Source: a virus
IMG/VR virus record: IMGVR_UViG_3300025162_000024
Coordinates: 1 to 64,000 of that record
Length of the DNA: 64,000 nt
Reading direction: 5' to 3' (one strand)
In this document: positions 1 to 8,301 of the stretch, one piece after another
How the letters are laid out: each line of letters starts with the position of its first letter
Numbering within the stretch: the first letter of the stretch is position 1
Translations under genes and position numbers: made by a program
The notes under the pieces: generated by a model
Told to the model about the DNA's origin: nothing
The model's database searches: none
What the model saw: the letters and a program-made list of their open reading frames with translations, nothing else

Positions 1-17
1 CGTTGAAACTGGCCATA

Positions 18-518
18 TTAGCTCAGCGTGATCGTCACATCGGTTGCGGTCACTTCGGTCATCGCGTCAATCTCGTTGATCTTCGCGTTGAACGCGGTTT
101 GCAGTTTGATCCGCAGGGCTTCGCGGGCTTCCGCCAGCCGAGCTGCATCGATATCCGCCTGAGTCACGATGCTGCCCAGAGGGTAGCTGGAGACCGCCCC
201 GATGTTCTGCATCGTCGCCGCCTGATCCGCTGTCAGCAGGCCGGTCTGCATAGCCCCGCCCAATAGCTGCTGCACAACGGGGAGGGTCATATCCAAGTGG
301 TCAAATCGCGGATCGCTGTACAGGTCCATGAACGCCACAGCCACGGGGTTCTGCGGATTCTGAAATGCCGTCCAGATACCCGCTTCCACCATCATCAGCT
401 TGATCTGCCAAAGCTCGATGAGGTTGAGCCGCTGAACGACCGGCGTGTTCGCCCATGCGAGGAAGGCCGCATCGTCCGCGTAATTAGCCCGCGACTGAAT
501 GATCTGTTCGTAGTTCAT
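18..518 (-). CDS. Hypothetical protein, tail-fibre region
   Basis: A 166-aa protein of unknown function, the last gene of the fibre cluster in the direction of transcription. The ATG at 518 has a GAGGA ribosome site about 8 bases upstream and starts 3 bases after the stop of the gene before it. The middle (about residues 30-110) is mixed helical with hydrophobic patches; the C-terminal part is rich in Ala, Arg and Glu and should form a helix. No signal peptide or membrane segment is visible. Its place after the fibre genes suggests a tail-fibre assembly or adaptor role, which is inference only. Confidence 0.7.
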   Translation of the reverse strand: MNYEQIIQSRANYADDAAFLAWANTPVVQRLNLIELWQIKLMMVEAGIWTAFQNPQNPVAVAFMDLYSDPRFDHLDMTLPVVQQLLGGAMQTGLLTADQAATMQNIGAVSSYPLGSIVTQADIDAARLAEAREALRIKLQTAFNAKINEIDAMTEVTATDVTITLS

Positions 519-521
519 GGG

Positions 522-800
522 TTACGTCCTCGACGGCTCTCTCGCCGCCTGTTGGGTCGCCTCGTCGGCGATGTTGTCGAACATCCGCTTTGCCGAGAGC
601 ACTTCGTTGCCGAACTCAGTGGCCACGGGGTCGGGTTGCGGGTACGTCGAATCGGAAAGGATGTCGAGTGCTTTGGTCATAGCTATGCCTTCGACGGAGC
701 GCGGGTCACCAGCTGCTCTGGCGTAAGCGACGGTCCGGCCGAGGATCATCGCCTCGTAAGAGCAGCGGCTCACTCCCGGTCTAAAGATGCGGTGGATCAT
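522..800 (-). CDS. Truncated, mosaic paralogue of fibre-region genes
   Basis: This 92-aa ORF looks like two fused remnants. Its first 22 residues (MIHRIFRPGVSRCSYEAMIL...) resemble the N-terminus of the LamG fibre at 1672-3042 (MIRKLGKLGQSRISYPGMVL...). From residue 41 (internal ATG at 680, AAGG 7 bases upstream) the sequence MTKALDILSDSTYPQPDP nearly repeats the N-terminus of the gene at 3039-3353, but stops after about 50 residues where that paralogue runs to 104. The ATG at 800 overlaps the preceding stop as ATGA, so coupled translation from 800 is possible; 680 is the alternative start. It is probably a product of module shuffling and its function is unknown. Confidence 0.55.
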   Translation of the reverse strand: MIHRIFRPGVSRCSYEAMILGRTVAYARAAGDPRSVEGIAMTKALDILSDSTYPQPDPVATEFGNEVLSAKRMFDNIADEATQQAAREPSRT

Positions 801-1675
801 ACTTGCCTGACCACTACGAGTTTCGGGGTGACCACGGACAGCACATCCGCCTGGCTCGCCTGTAGAAGTCCACTGGAGGTCAAGCCCTTAACATACCAGG
901 CACCGGTCCCCCCCAACTGGGCCATACTGATCACCTGGGGGATACGTGTTCCAACATCAGCCGTCTGCTGGGTGGTGAACCCAACGGAGTTCCCCAGATA
1001 GGAGTTTATAGCGAGGTTACCGGCGATGGCCGAGACATCCAGGGTCTTCCCCCCGATCTTCGAGGCGTTCATGTCACTACCCTTGAGAGCCAGGCCGTTA
1101 TCTGCCCCGGCCACCGCATCTGGAATGCTATTTACGGTCCCGGTGGGGGCCGCCACATTGAACCACCTCTTGAACGCCGCCGCCAGATACCCGGCCGTCT
1201 CGGTGAGTGCCGTACCCATGATCGCTTTGAGGTCGGCATAGACCTTGAACGTGGTGCTCAAGTCCTGGGCGTCCGTGCTCACCAGCGACCGGTTATCCGC
1301 CCCGGTATACGCCGCCGCATACCACCAGTTGACCGTAGTGGCAACCCCGCTCGCCTCGGCCAAGCTGCTCATCACATAGACCAGCAGCTTTTGGCCGGCC
1401 ACCGCCTCGATCGGCGGGAAGCTAGCTTCGTACACCGTGAGGTTCAAGGCGTCTTTAGCGTCGAGCGGATTGGAGATCACGACGCCCAGATCGGAACTTC
1501 CGCTGGTCTGACGTTTGATCGACACACTGACCTGCCCCGCTGCGTTGGTCAGTCCCGACAGCAGGATTTGCAGGTCATACGGCCCATCGGTCGGTACGGT
1601 GAGTGTTGCGATCAGCAGGGGCACTGTCGCACTTAAAGTCTGATTAGTTAGCGATGCGGGTGTGAGCAGGATCAT
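797..1675 (-). CDS. Probable tail or baseplate-associated protein
   Basis: A protein of about 292 aa with no family I recognise. The start at 1675 is chosen because AGGAGG lies just upstream and the ATG overlaps the stop of the LamG fibre gene as ATGA; a longer frame to 1693 would put the ribosome site inside the gene. Residues 1-130 are rich in beta-prone Thr, Val and Ser, as in a beta-sandwich; the C-terminal half repeats short Gly/Ala/Thr stretches. It lies between the LamG fibre and its truncated paralogue, so a fibre-tip, adaptor or baseplate role is likely by context. Confidence 0.6.
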   Translation of the reverse strand: MILLTPASLTNQTLSATVPLLIATLTVPTDGPYDLQILLSGLTNAAGQVSVSIKRQTSGSSDLGVVISNPLDAKDALNLTVYEASFPPIEAVAGQKLLVYVMSSLAEASGVATTVNWWYAAAYTGADNRSLVSTDAQDLSTTFKVYADLKAIMGTALTETAGYLAAAFKRWFNVAAPTGTVNSIPDAVAGADNGLALKGSDMNASKIGGKTLDVSAIAGNLAINSYLGNSVGFTTQQTADVGTRIPQVISMAQLGGTGAWYVKGLTSSGLLQASQADVLSVVTPKLVVVRQV

Positions 1676-3042
1676 CCGACCCTCCTGTGACAATAATCGT
1701 AAGACTGCCAGACTTCACGCGGGTCAAGGACGCGGTTGTACAGGGCGACGTGGGCGATGGAGCCGGCCAGCCTCGCCTCGGCTCCCGTGAATAGATTTCG
1801 ACCGCCAATCGTTATCCCTGTTGTCGTGACATTGATAGCACTCGTGTAGGCTACCGGCGTCAAAGCCACCCCGTTCACATATCCAGTCAGGGATGTTCGG
1901 TTATACCCCACCGCCAAATGCACCCATGCTCCATTGGCGGTGAAATTTCCCCCTATGATATTGTTCCCATTGCCGTTGACGCGGAACAGCAGGTTGAAAC
2001 CGGGATACGTTCCGGTTAAACCGATCTCCCATGAATAGTTGCTGTTATCTCGCTTTGCCAGAAAGATTGGCGATGTCCCGCCCGTCACGTTCACCCACAT
2101 CTCAATACCGATGGCGTCAGTTAGATTAAATGCCGCGTTGTTCGCCACCAAGCCATACCCGCTCGTCCCGTTAAAGCCGGGATACTTGTACACCTCCCCC
2201 GCAATCGGGCTTTGGACGTTGGCGAGGGTGCCGCCGGTCCATGAGGTGCCAGAGAATGGCATGTACTGCCCATCGTTAGCGTTGGCGGTCCAGTCGGCGG
2301 CTATCGGGCCATTGACCGTCCATGTATTGCCCTGTGCGTCGGCGAAGCTCGTGGTGCCCGGTGGCTGGTTGAAGTTGGGGGAGGCGACGATGGTGCCGTT
2401 GATGCCGTTGCGGATTTCGACGGAGTAGATGCGACCGATAGGCACTTGGGTCGCTCCGTTACTCGCCGCCCCAACATTTATATTTGACGAGGAATCGAAT
2501 ATTGATACGACTCCATTAGTGCTGTGAGGAGTTCCAAGTTGCGCCCAGTTACTGCCATCATCGGACGTGTAGAACGTGGCAACACTGTGCCCGGCCCCAT
2601 TGTCCACATCCAACGCAACGCGGATGAACTTGTTGTCGCCTGCTGCCAATCCAGTGATGACAGAACTATTGTAGCTGACAAGGCTGCCAACCGTTCCATC
2701 CGTGTACAGTTGCAAATAGATCCTGCCGTTGGTGTAGACAAATATCTCCCAAGACATCTGGTTCCCAGTCGTCAGGAACTTGCTAACAAGGCACTGCGTC
2801 GCTGCCGGCACCCAATTCGCCATCGCCGCCTTCACCCGAATATCTTTATCACCCGGATCACTCAACGCCGCCGAATCCGGGCACGACGCATAGCACCCAG
2901 CCGTACCCGTCAGGGCCAGGGCGTTGTGCTGGAACTGACCGAAGCCGGAGAGGGGCCAATAGCCGACGAGACCGGGGCGGCCCAAGACCATCCCCGGATA
3001 GGAGATGCGTGACTGTCCGAGTTTTCCAAGCTTCCGGATCAT
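1672..3042 (-). CDS. Tail fibre with LamG/concanavalin-like lectin domains
   Basis: A 456-aa receptor-binding type protein. Residues about 25-230 and 265-450 each look like a LamG/concanavalin-A-type jelly roll: both carry patterns such as GLVGYWPL, FxGxSGYG, IEMWVNV, HLAVGYNRTSLTGYVNG and a final IAHVALYNRVLDPREV, which is typical of the Laminin_G_3 family. Such domains bind glycans, so a role in attaching to host surface sugars is expected. The short N-terminus (MIRKLGKLGQSRISYPGMVL) is shared with the remnant at 522-800 and may be the attachment module. The ATG overlaps the previous stop as ATGA. Confidence 0.8.
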   Translation of the reverse strand: MIRKLGKLGQSRISYPGMVLGRPGLVGYWPLSGFGQFQHNALALTGTAGCYASCPDSAALSDPGDKDIRVKAAMANWVPAATQCLVSKFLTTGNQMSWEIFVYTNGRIYLQLYTDGTVGSLVSYNSSVITGLAAGDNKFIRVALDVDNGAGHSVATFYTSDDGSNWAQLGTPHSTNGVVSIFDSSSNINVGAASNGATQVPIGRIYSVEIRNGINGTIVASPNFNQPPGTTSFADAQGNTWTVNGPIAADWTANANDGQYMPFSGTSWTGGTLANVQSPIAGEVYKYPGFNGTSGYGLVANNAAFNLTDAIGIEMWVNVTGGTSPIFLAKRDNSNYSWEIGLTGTYPGFNLLFRVNGNGNNIIGGNFTANGAWVHLAVGYNRTSLTGYVNGVALTPVAYTSAINVTTTGITIGGRNLFTGAEARLAGSIAHVALYNRVLDPREVWQSYDYCHRRVG

Positions 3043-3353
3043 GGCTGAGGTTCGGGTTCAACCGGCTTGGGCTCCGCGTAGATCGGGGGTAGTGGGAAGC
3101 TCGACAGCTGTGGCCACTGGTCCTGCAAGACGGCGATAACCGTCTTGACCGCCAACAGCCGGGGATCGTCGGCGTACCGCTTGTCAATAGCGTTCTGCCC
3201 GACAGTAGAGCTCGACTGGCTCAGTTGAGCAGCTACATCGGAGATAGCGTTAAACATACACTTGACGGCCAGTACCTCATCTCCAAACGAGATCGCGGTA
3301 GGGTCTGGCTGAGGGTAGGTACTGTCGCTGAGAATGTCTAGAGCTTTGGCCAT
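3039..3353 (-). CDS. Small fibre-region protein with MxKALDILSDSTYPQPDP motif
   Basis: A 104-aa protein of unknown function, apparently the full-length member of a pair whose second copy (522-800) is truncated. The first 36 residues are nearly the same in both. The middle is helical and the C-terminus is Pro/Glu-rich (EPKPVEPEPQP). AAGGG lies about 8 bases before the ATG at 3353, and its stop overlaps the start of the LamG fibre, so the two genes are probably made together. The same motif beside fibre genes in two places suggests a fibre-linked assembly factor or connector. Confidence 0.6.
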   Translation of the reverse strand: MAKALDILSDSTYPQPDPTAISFGDEVLAVKCMFNAISDVAAQLSQSSSTVGQNAIDKRYADDPRLLAVKTVIAVLQDQWPQLSSFPLPPIYAEPKPVEPEPQP

Positions 3354-3369
3354 AGGTATATCCCTTATT

Positions 3370-4128
3370 CTACGCCAGTTCGGCCATATCCGCCTTAAGC
3401 TGTTCCAAGTTCAGGTTAGAGGGGCTCACCCCAGATTGTGTAAACCACTTCTCCCACAGGGTGAAGTGAAGTTCGTCGCAGTAGGCTTCGATCGCCTTGC
3501 GGGTAATGACTATGTCGGTCTCCCCCCAGCTATCGGGGTCTTCCTCGTCCCGACCAGCTCTCATAATCTCTAAGGCATGTCCGCCCCAGGACCCCTTCTT
3601 GTACGCTCGGCCTGATCCGACGTCCCAGACTTTCTTCCCCTGCCAGGCTAAGGGCATCATGAACCCGACGTAGGCCGGACCGAACAGGGCCATTCCCTGC
3701 CTAAGTTCATCGTGGTCCTCTGGCTGGCCGTCACACCAACCTAAGATCTTGTACCCAGAGAGGCCCTCGCTCTGCATCTTCCTGAGAACAGTGTGCTCGT
3801 CCGCCCCATTATCCGTGGCAGGCGTCCCGTCATAGCCACTGACAGCCTTGTAAAAGGCTAGATTATCCTCGTCCGGGACATTGAACTGGGCCCCCTGAGC
3901 ATACAGAGACACCGCTTGGATCCCGTGGACCATGGCGGCTACAGTACAATTGCCCAGCTTGTCGTTGAGACAGGCTCCGGGCGAGACCACTTTCGCCCCC
4001 CAATCAACCTGGTCGGGTACGGGTCCCCACCCGGTACGTGCCTGATACTTGTGGAGCATCAGCCGGTGGGGGTCATGCCTTGCCGGCTGTTTACCCAAGT
4101 GGCGAGCGTAATTATGTGCGACAAACAT
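3370..4128 (-). CDS. Papain-like cysteine peptidase
   Basis: A 252-aa protein with the layout of a C1-type (papain-like) peptidase: Cys61 in NDKLGNCTVAAM and His184 in WGGHALEIM are the likely catalytic pair, followed by a Trp/Asp-containing segment (SWGETDIVITRKAIE) where the third residue normally lies. No signal peptide is visible. Related proteins occur in phages and bacteria as C1-like peptidases and may cut virion or host-envelope proteins. The neighbours (DUF1353 protein, lipoproteins, coiled-coil membrane protein) suggest a lysis or entry role; this is inference. The start overlaps the upstream stop by one base (TAATG). Confidence 0.75.
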   Translation of the reverse strand: MFVAHNYARHLGKQPARHDPHRLMLHKYQARTGWGPVPDQVDWGAKVVSPGACLNDKLGNCTVAAMVHGIQAVSLYAQGAQFNVPDEDNLAFYKAVSGYDGTPATDNGADEHTVLRKMQSEGLSGYKILGWCDGQPEDHDELRQGMALFGPAYVGFMMPLAWQGKKVWDVGSGRAYKKGSWGGHALEIMRAGRDEEDPDSWGETDIVITRKAIEAYCDELHFTLWEKWFTQSGVSPSNLNLEQLKADMAELA

Positions 4129-4610
4129 TAGGGCTGCTCCTGGCAGAGGGTCACAAACTGCTGGCTATACTCGATCTGCTCCTGTGTCAGATGGTAGCTG
4201 GACGAGCCGAACATGCGGACAGCCCCGTAACAGATATTAGCCTGGGCCTCGGGGGCCCCCTGGGAGAGCATCACCCCCCTAAGAAAGCTGTCGGCCTCCG
4301 GTCGTTCCATCCGCTGGCTGTGGTAGGCCCCGTCATGGCCCAGGGCGGCCGCCACTATGTTATGGCTGTACGGGTGCAGGCCTATGATGCTCCAGGCGGG
4401 CTCTGGGATGCTCGCCCCGTCAAAGCAGAAGCCCGACGAGATCGTCAGGATCCGGCCGTCGCCAAGCGAGTACTGGACGGGGCCGGTGATCTCCACAACG
4501 TCCTTCCAGCACTCCGGGTACTTGGCAGAGAACGGACAGGACAGACACTTAGCTGGCCTTACGGTAAAGAACCGGCTGGGGATGTCCGGGGTTAGACAGA
4601 TAATGCTCAT
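4128..4610 (-). CDS. DUF1353-family phage protein
   Basis: A 160-aa protein with the DUF1353 signature: a beta-strand rich start, then SGFCFDGASIPEPAW (the usual F.DGASIP..W), AAALGHDGAY (the usual HD.LY), a central R.EAD..F segment and a C-terminal YGAVRMFG. The family is common in tailed phages, often near lysis or tail genes, and its biochemical role is not settled. The Asp/His pattern has been taken as a possible metal or hydrolase site. Its ATG overlaps the stop of the lipoprotein gene upstream (ATGA) and its stop touches the start of the peptidase gene, so all three are likely translated as a unit. Confidence 0.8.
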   Translation of the reverse strand: MSIICLTPDIPSRFFTVRPAKCLSCPFSAKYPECWKDVVEITGPVQYSLGDGRILTISSGFCFDGASIPEPAWSIIGLHPYSHNIVAAALGHDGAYHSQRMERPEADSFLRGVMLSQGAPEAQANICYGAVRMFGSSSYHLTQEQIEYSQQFVTLCQEQP

Positions 4611-4900
4611 GGAACACCGAGGACGAACGTTCGGAGCAAAGCACCGGCCAGGGTCCCTGAGGCCTCGGCCACCGCCTTGACCGCTTCAACATTGACCAGG
4701 CTAGCCCAACTGCCGATGACTACAACCTCGTTGCCCTGCTGGTCCCTGGCGAACAAAGCGTTCTCCAACTTCTGATCGGACAGACAGGTTACGACCTGCA
4801 GGTGGGTCTCGGACCGGTCGGGCCATACCCGGTCTAGCCGGACACTTGTGCATCCGGCTAGACCCAAGATCAGTAGGAGTATACGCAAGTGTCGGCACAC
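4607..4900 (-). CDS. Small lipoprotein
   Basis: A 97-aa protein beginning with a short charged stretch, a hydrophobic segment (LRILLLILGLAGC) and a lipobox ending at Cys17, so it should be lipid-anchored after cleavage. The mature part is short with no known domain. The start is GTG at 4900, supported by AGAGG 6 bases upstream; the gene begins 2 bases after the previous stop. Two consecutive lipoproteins beside a coiled-coil membrane protein recall a phage lysis or superinfection-exclusion set, but there is no Rz1-like proline richness, so I do not call it a spanin. Confidence 0.7.
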   Translation of the reverse strand: MCRHLRILLLILGLAGCTSVRLDRVWPDRSETHLQVVTCLSDQKLENALFARDQQGNEVVVIGSWASLVNVEAVKAVAEASGTLAGALLRTFVLGVP

Positions 4901-4902
4901 TT

Positions 4903-5370
4903 CTACCTCTTCAGCTTAAGGGCAGCCAGTGGTTTGGGCATGTACGGTTGACACGCTTGTTCAACGCCCAGGCAACCAGCTTCGATATAAGCGGCCATCG
5001 CCGGGTTATTACTCTGTGTCTGGACCTGGATGGGTGCGAACCAGATGACCACGGCACTCTCGGCCAGAACCACGTACGGCGACAGACTGGTCTTCTCCCC
5101 TATAAGAGTATTGACCAGGGGGATGAACGAGGTGGAGTCGATACTCCCGGACTTGGCGGCCTGGGAGACGATCGAGGCGATAGAGAAGTACTCGGCTGCC
5201 ACCTTAGGGCGGTCCGCGTCCTTCACAGACTTCAGCTGGGTGTCGACCCCGCCCTGAACCAGATTGGTGGTCATCTGGAGCTGGGCAGTGGTGGGCATCG
5301 CCTGATTAGGCTGGCACCCGGCAAGGAACAGGAGGGAACAGAGGACGACAAGAACAGCGAGCAATCGCAT
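4903..5370 (-). CDS. Lipoprotein
   Basis: A protein of about 155 aa with a clear type II signal: MRLLAVLVVLCSLLFLAGC, the cysteine being the lipidated residue. The ATG at 5370 is preferred over the upstream TTG because GGAG sits just before it and the TTG would put the ribosome site inside the gene. The mature part is helical with a hydrophobic stretch near residues 105-120 (VVLAESAVVIWFAPI) and three C-terminal cysteines. The function is unknown; the tandem lipoprotein downstream suggests a joint envelope role, such as lysis or exclusion of other phages. Confidence 0.75.
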   Translation of the reverse strand: MRLLAVLVVLCSLLFLAGCQPNQAMPTTAQLQMTTNLVQGGVDTQLKSVKDADRPKVAAEYFSIASIVSQAAKSGSIDSTSFIPLVNTLIGEKTSLSPYVVLAESAVVIWFAPIQVQTQSNNPAMAAYIEAGCLGVEQACQPYMPKPLAALKLKR

Positions 5371-5444
5371 GTGACTCTCCAATAGAACTATGAGGCCACG
5401 GTCGGCACCCGATGCCCTGCTCTAGGCCTCTGCCTCCATTATAT

Positions 5445-5882
5445 CTAGGGTGTGGGTGGCGTGTGGCGTAGTCCGTACGCTTCGGCCAGCCACTTCCAGA
5501 TGGTCGAGAAGTTAGCGGAGATCACAGTGCCCAGCCCGATCAGGGCGGTAACCCCCAGCTTGAGCAGGTAGTGGCGTACTGTCTTCCTATAATCCTTCCA
5601 CTTCCTGACCTGGCTCAAGACCTCTGCCTGGCCCTCGGGTCCCCCCAGGAGCTTGCTGAACCCATCCTCGAGCTTGGCCAGGGCCTTGCATGTCTCTGTC
5701 TGGTCCTTGGCAATCTGCTCGAGCCTTACCCGGAGGTCGGCTGAAGACTGCTCGGAGGCCGTGCTCAGCTGGTCTATACGCGAGTGGAGCTTGCCGATAT
5801 CCTCGTGGAACTGAGACATACGGGTGGCGTGCTCAGCCAGGAGCTGCTGGAGTAGGGCGTCAGCCGAGTTGGGCATGGGCAT
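5445..5882 (-). CDS. Coiled-coil protein with C-terminal membrane helix (holin-like?)
   Basis: A 145-aa protein: residues about 15-80 are a charged, heptad-like coiled coil (HEDIGKLHSRIDQLS, LRVRLEQIAKDQTE), and residues about 106-126 (LLKLGVTALIGLGTVISANF) form one membrane segment followed by a short Trp-containing tail. This layout resembles XhlA-type haemolysin/holin partners and phage membrane-associated lysis proteins, but no family motif fixes it. It is the first gene after the head-module terminator, so it starts a new transcript together with the lipoproteins and peptidase downstream. Confidence 0.6.
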   Translation of the reverse strand: MPMPNSADALLQQLLAEHATRMSQFHEDIGKLHSRIDQLSTASEQSSADLRVRLEQIAKDQTETCKALAKLEDGFSKLLGGPEGQAEVLSQVRKWKDYRKTVRHYLLKLGVTALIGLGTVISANFSTIWKWLAEAYGLRHTPPTP

Positions 5883-5950
5883 AGTCCATGTTCCTGTAAA
5901 AAAGGAGGTCTACATCCCATTTTACGAGAACCAGTCATCACTCACTAACG

Positions 5951-5979
5951 AAAAAAGGGCCGGTCAGAAAGACCGGCCC
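5951..5979 (-). terminator. Rho-independent terminator closing the head module
   Basis: The 9-bp inverted repeat GGGCCGGTC / GACCGGCCC with a 5-base loop is followed on the minus strand by six Ts (5956-5951). It lies about 55 bases after the stop of the capsid gene at 6036 and before the gene at 5882. Confidence 0.9.
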
Positions 5980-6035
5980 TCGGGGCATCGGGGAGTGCTC
6001 AGCCGAGAAGGAGGGGCTCGGCCGGCAAGAGAACC

Positions 6036-7013
6036 TTAGGTGTATTCGTACGTCGGGCTGTAGTCGCCGGTGATGTCAGTCCGGGCGAAGCCAGGATTGC
6101 CATAACCCACGGCAACCACGCGAGATGCGTAGAACTCGAGCATCTCCGCTTCCCGCTTGATGTACATCGTTGTGTCGCCGAGCGTATAGGCTTTACCGAT
6201 GAACTCGTCGGGGCCAAACCAGTAGATCGAACCGGACAGAACCTGGGTCTTCTTGATCGTCGAGATCCATTCACAACCCAGGAACTTACCCTCGATGGTC
6301 CCGTCGGTCAGCGACTTCTGGGCCATTGCACCGGCCTGGATCGTGTCCAGACACTTGGCAACGTTCAGGATCGTGACGTTGTTACACAGGGCCTTGACCG
6401 GGGCGATACCGTGATAGGCTTCGGCCATCACCGAGCGGGCCGCGAACAGCGTGCCACGGTTGATCGCATCACCGTCAAACTTACGCCACTGATTGACGTC
6501 GACCTGACTGGTGATGTTGGACGAAGAGCTGGTCCCGACCAGACCGAGCATCGCATTGACCGTCGCCAGACACCGGCCGTCATAGTCGGCCAACAGGTCC
6601 TTGACCACGTTGTCCGAGAACACCCGACGAATGTCGATGGTCTTGTACGTGCGGAGCTGGTTCACGTCCTTACGCATTCGGGCGGTCTTCATCGGCTGGA
6701 AGCCAACGATGAACCTTGACCCGTACATGTAGAAGGTCGAGGGGCTCGAGCCACCGAAGTTGACGGCACCCGACACAGGGCTCTGCGGTTCACGCTCCAC
6801 GTAGACCGCGGGGTCATCCGTGAAAATGAACGGGACGATCATATCGTCCGTAGCCGGCTTCGAGGGGACAATCGACTCCATGTACGAATCTTCACGGACA
6901 CGGACGCGGATCATATCGCCGACCGCCTCGGCCGCCTGCTTCTGCATGCCGGCGTCTTCCGACGTGATCTTCTCGATAAAGGCCGCGTTACGGGCTTGTA
7001 CTGTGATTTCCAT
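6036..7013 (-). CDS. Probable major capsid protein
   Basis: A 325-aa protein, the last gene of the head module and directly before a strong terminator, which suits a highly expressed capsid gene. Features suggesting an HK97-type coat protein: a helical N-terminus, an E-loop-like charged segment with PQSPVSGAVNFGG, a helical region with MRKDVNQLRTYKTIDIRRVF, and beta-rich C-terminal stretches (GKFLGCEWISTIKKTQ, SGSIYWFGPDEFIGKAYTLG) typical of the P-domain. AAGGA lies 9 bases before the ATG. The call rests on gene order and length; the fold is not proven from sequence alone. Confidence 0.7.
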   Translation of the reverse strand: MEITVQARNAAFIEKITSEDAGMQKQAAEAVGDMIRVRVREDSYMESIVPSKPATDDMIVPFIFTDDPAVYVEREPQSPVSGAVNFGGSSPSTFYMYGSRFIVGFQPMKTARMRKDVNQLRTYKTIDIRRVFSDNVVKDLLADYDGRCLATVNAMLGLVGTSSSSNITSQVDVNQWRKFDGDAINRGTLFAARSVMAEAYHGIAPVKALCNNVTILNVAKCLDTIQAGAMAQKSLTDGTIEGKFLGCEWISTIKKTQVLSGSIYWFGPDEFIGKAYTLGDTTMYIKREAEMLEFYASRVVAVGYGNPGFARTDITGDYSPTYEYT

Positions 7014-7072
7014 GATTTCTTTCCTTGGTCCCGGTCTATATGGCCGCCGGTAGAGCCGTTAATGCAAAGTCA

Positions 7073-7810
7073 TTAGGCCGGGAGGGTCACGGTCCCAGAG
7101 GGGAACACCGGGAGGAACACGGACCAGAACCGGAGCAGCTTGGGGCTGCCAGCGATCGGGGCGTAGTTCTGATTGCCGACAAGGCCGTCAGAGACGATAC
7201 CGCATACAGTCTGGTCAGCCGCGATCCGTGTGGCGACCACCACGGGTGCGAGCGTACCGGGCATGCCCGCCGAAGCGTGCGGAGGATACGTGGACAGGGC
7301 CATGTTCGGAACATAGCTGGCCAGGACACCCTCGGTGTGATCGTATTCGTTGGTCTCGAACTCGTAGCCGCCCGTAGCGACATACGTGAGCAGCACGGGT
7401 CGCTGAGCGACCTGAGCATTGCCCACGGCCGCCGCATCGACAGCCGAGTAGCCGACCATGCTGTACGAGTTGTTACCCGTCGGGCTCGATACGTCGTACG
7501 AGTCGCCGGACTTCCAGACGAACAGGGGCATCGGGAGCAGGCCGTCCGTGGTAATCCGGGGCAGACCCAGCTTGAACATCGGGATAAGCTGGTTGTTCAA
7601 GGCAGAGGCCGTACCCGAGATGTACCCGACCATCCCGGACTTAACGGCGTCAACCGCTGCAGTCTGGGCCGTCGAGGTCTGGGCCACGCTGTCGTAGTAG
7701 TTGTACTTCTGCGTGGTGTCGATCCCAACCATCTTGTCGAGGTTGTGATCCGGGTTGTCACCCTTCAGCAGGTTCAGGAGCTTCGCGTACATCGGAGTGT
7801 TGAAAGCCAT
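7073..7810 (-). CDS. Virion protein next to the capsid gene (decoration or minor capsid)
   Basis: A 245-aa protein of unknown family just upstream of the major capsid candidate, with a strong AAAAGGA ribosome site. It has a short helical N-terminus, a middle rich in Ala, Thr and Ser, and a C-terminal beta-prone part (PKLLRFWSVFLPVFPSGTVTLP). No signal or membrane segment is visible. The position suggests a capsid decoration, head-fibre or minor coat protein. Its 110-base leader contains a perfect palindrome and a GC-rich hairpin, hinting at transcript-level control. Confidence 0.55.
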   Translation of the reverse strand: MAFNTPMYAKLLNLLKGDNPDHNLDKMVGIDTTQKYNYYDSVAQTSTAQTAAVDAVKSGMVGYISGTASALNNQLIPMFKLGLPRITTDGLLPMPLFVWKSGDSYDVSSPTGNNSYSMVGYSAVDAAAVGNAQVAQRPVLLTYVATGGYEFETNEYDHTEGVLASYVPNMALSTYPPHASAGMPGTLAPVVVATRIAADQTVCGIVSDGLVGNQNYAPIAGSPKLLRFWSVFLPVFPSGTVTLPA

Positions 7811-7852
7811 GATCTTTTTCCTTTTCAGAGGTCAGCTGTTGGCCGACCTGTT

Positions 7853-7866
7853 GTTCCCTAGGGAAC
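7853..7866. repeat. Perfect 14-bp palindrome in capsid-gene leader
   Basis: GTTCCCTAGGGAAC reads the same on both strands. It lies in the 110-base leader between the genes at 7922 and 7810. A second dyad (GGTCAGC with GCCGACC, one wobble pair) lies at about 7830-7849. Either could be an operator or an mRNA structure; there is no T-run that would make them terminators. Confidence 0.5.
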
Positions 7867-7871
7867 CGATT

Positions 7872-7879
7872 CACTTACC
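7872..7879 (-). promoter_or_regulatory. GGTAAGTG box, site A
   Basis: The minus strand reads AGGTAAGTGAAT in this intergenic leader. The same core occurs twice in the leader at 26144-26202. The box could be a phage promoter element; there is no direct proof, and at least one copy of the 8-mer also lies inside a coding region near 50500. Confidence 0.2.
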
Positions 7880-7921
7880 TGAGGATACCGTCGGTTTCCC
7901 CAGGCTGTGAGAATTTCTTTG

Positions 7922-8278
7922 TTAGACCTGTGCTCGACCAAAGAGCTTGTTGTCGAACGCATCGTCGGACGAGACCTTCGCAGACTTCTGCGGAGCCTCT
8001 TGGGTACTCGGGCCGCCCAACGTCTGAGGTTGGATACAGCCGACCAGGAACTCCATGAGCTGGGCAGACTTGGTCTGTCCACCTTCAAGCAAAGTCTTGG
8101 TCAGACCCTCACGGGCCGTGGGCTCGGCCGCCCCCCGCTTGATCATCTCATCGACGATCCCCGGGACTCTCGCTTCAAACGCTGCACGATCATCAGCCGC
8201 CTTGGCCAGACTCTCGGTGGCCTTCGCCGTAAACTCCGAGGACCGCTTCAAGAGGGCTGTTACTTCTGGGGTAAGCAT
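7922..8278 (-). CDS. Small head-module protein
   Basis: A 118-aa mostly helical protein with charged residues alternating with Ala (TEVTALLKRSSEF, AAFEARVPGIVDEMIKRG), and no recognised domain. AAAAGGA precedes its ATG. It has two Lys-x-Ala sites (AKAADD, QKSAKV) of a kind repeated in many virion proteins of this window. It is encoded between the Ala/Pro-rich protein and the capsid proteins, so it may be a scaffold-like or minor head protein. Confidence 0.5.
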   Translation of the reverse strand: MLTPEVTALLKRSSEFTAKATESLAKAADDRAAFEARVPGIVDEMIKRGAAEPTAREGLTKTLLEGGQTKSAQLMEFLVGCIQPQTLGGPSTQEAPQKSAKVSSDDAFDNKLFGRAQV

Positions 8279-8301
8279 GTTTGTATTCCTTTTCTTGGAT
8301 C

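Noticed and set aside
5445-5882. Firm holin call
   Set aside because: The coiled coil and one membrane helix fit an XhlA-like layout, but there is no family motif and no adjoining endolysin that I can identify with confidence.
7025-7861. Plus-strand frame of 278 codons opposite the capsid-adjacent gene
   Set aside because: Rich in Arg, Gly and His with no domain; the minus-strand gene has a strong ribosome site and protein-like composition.
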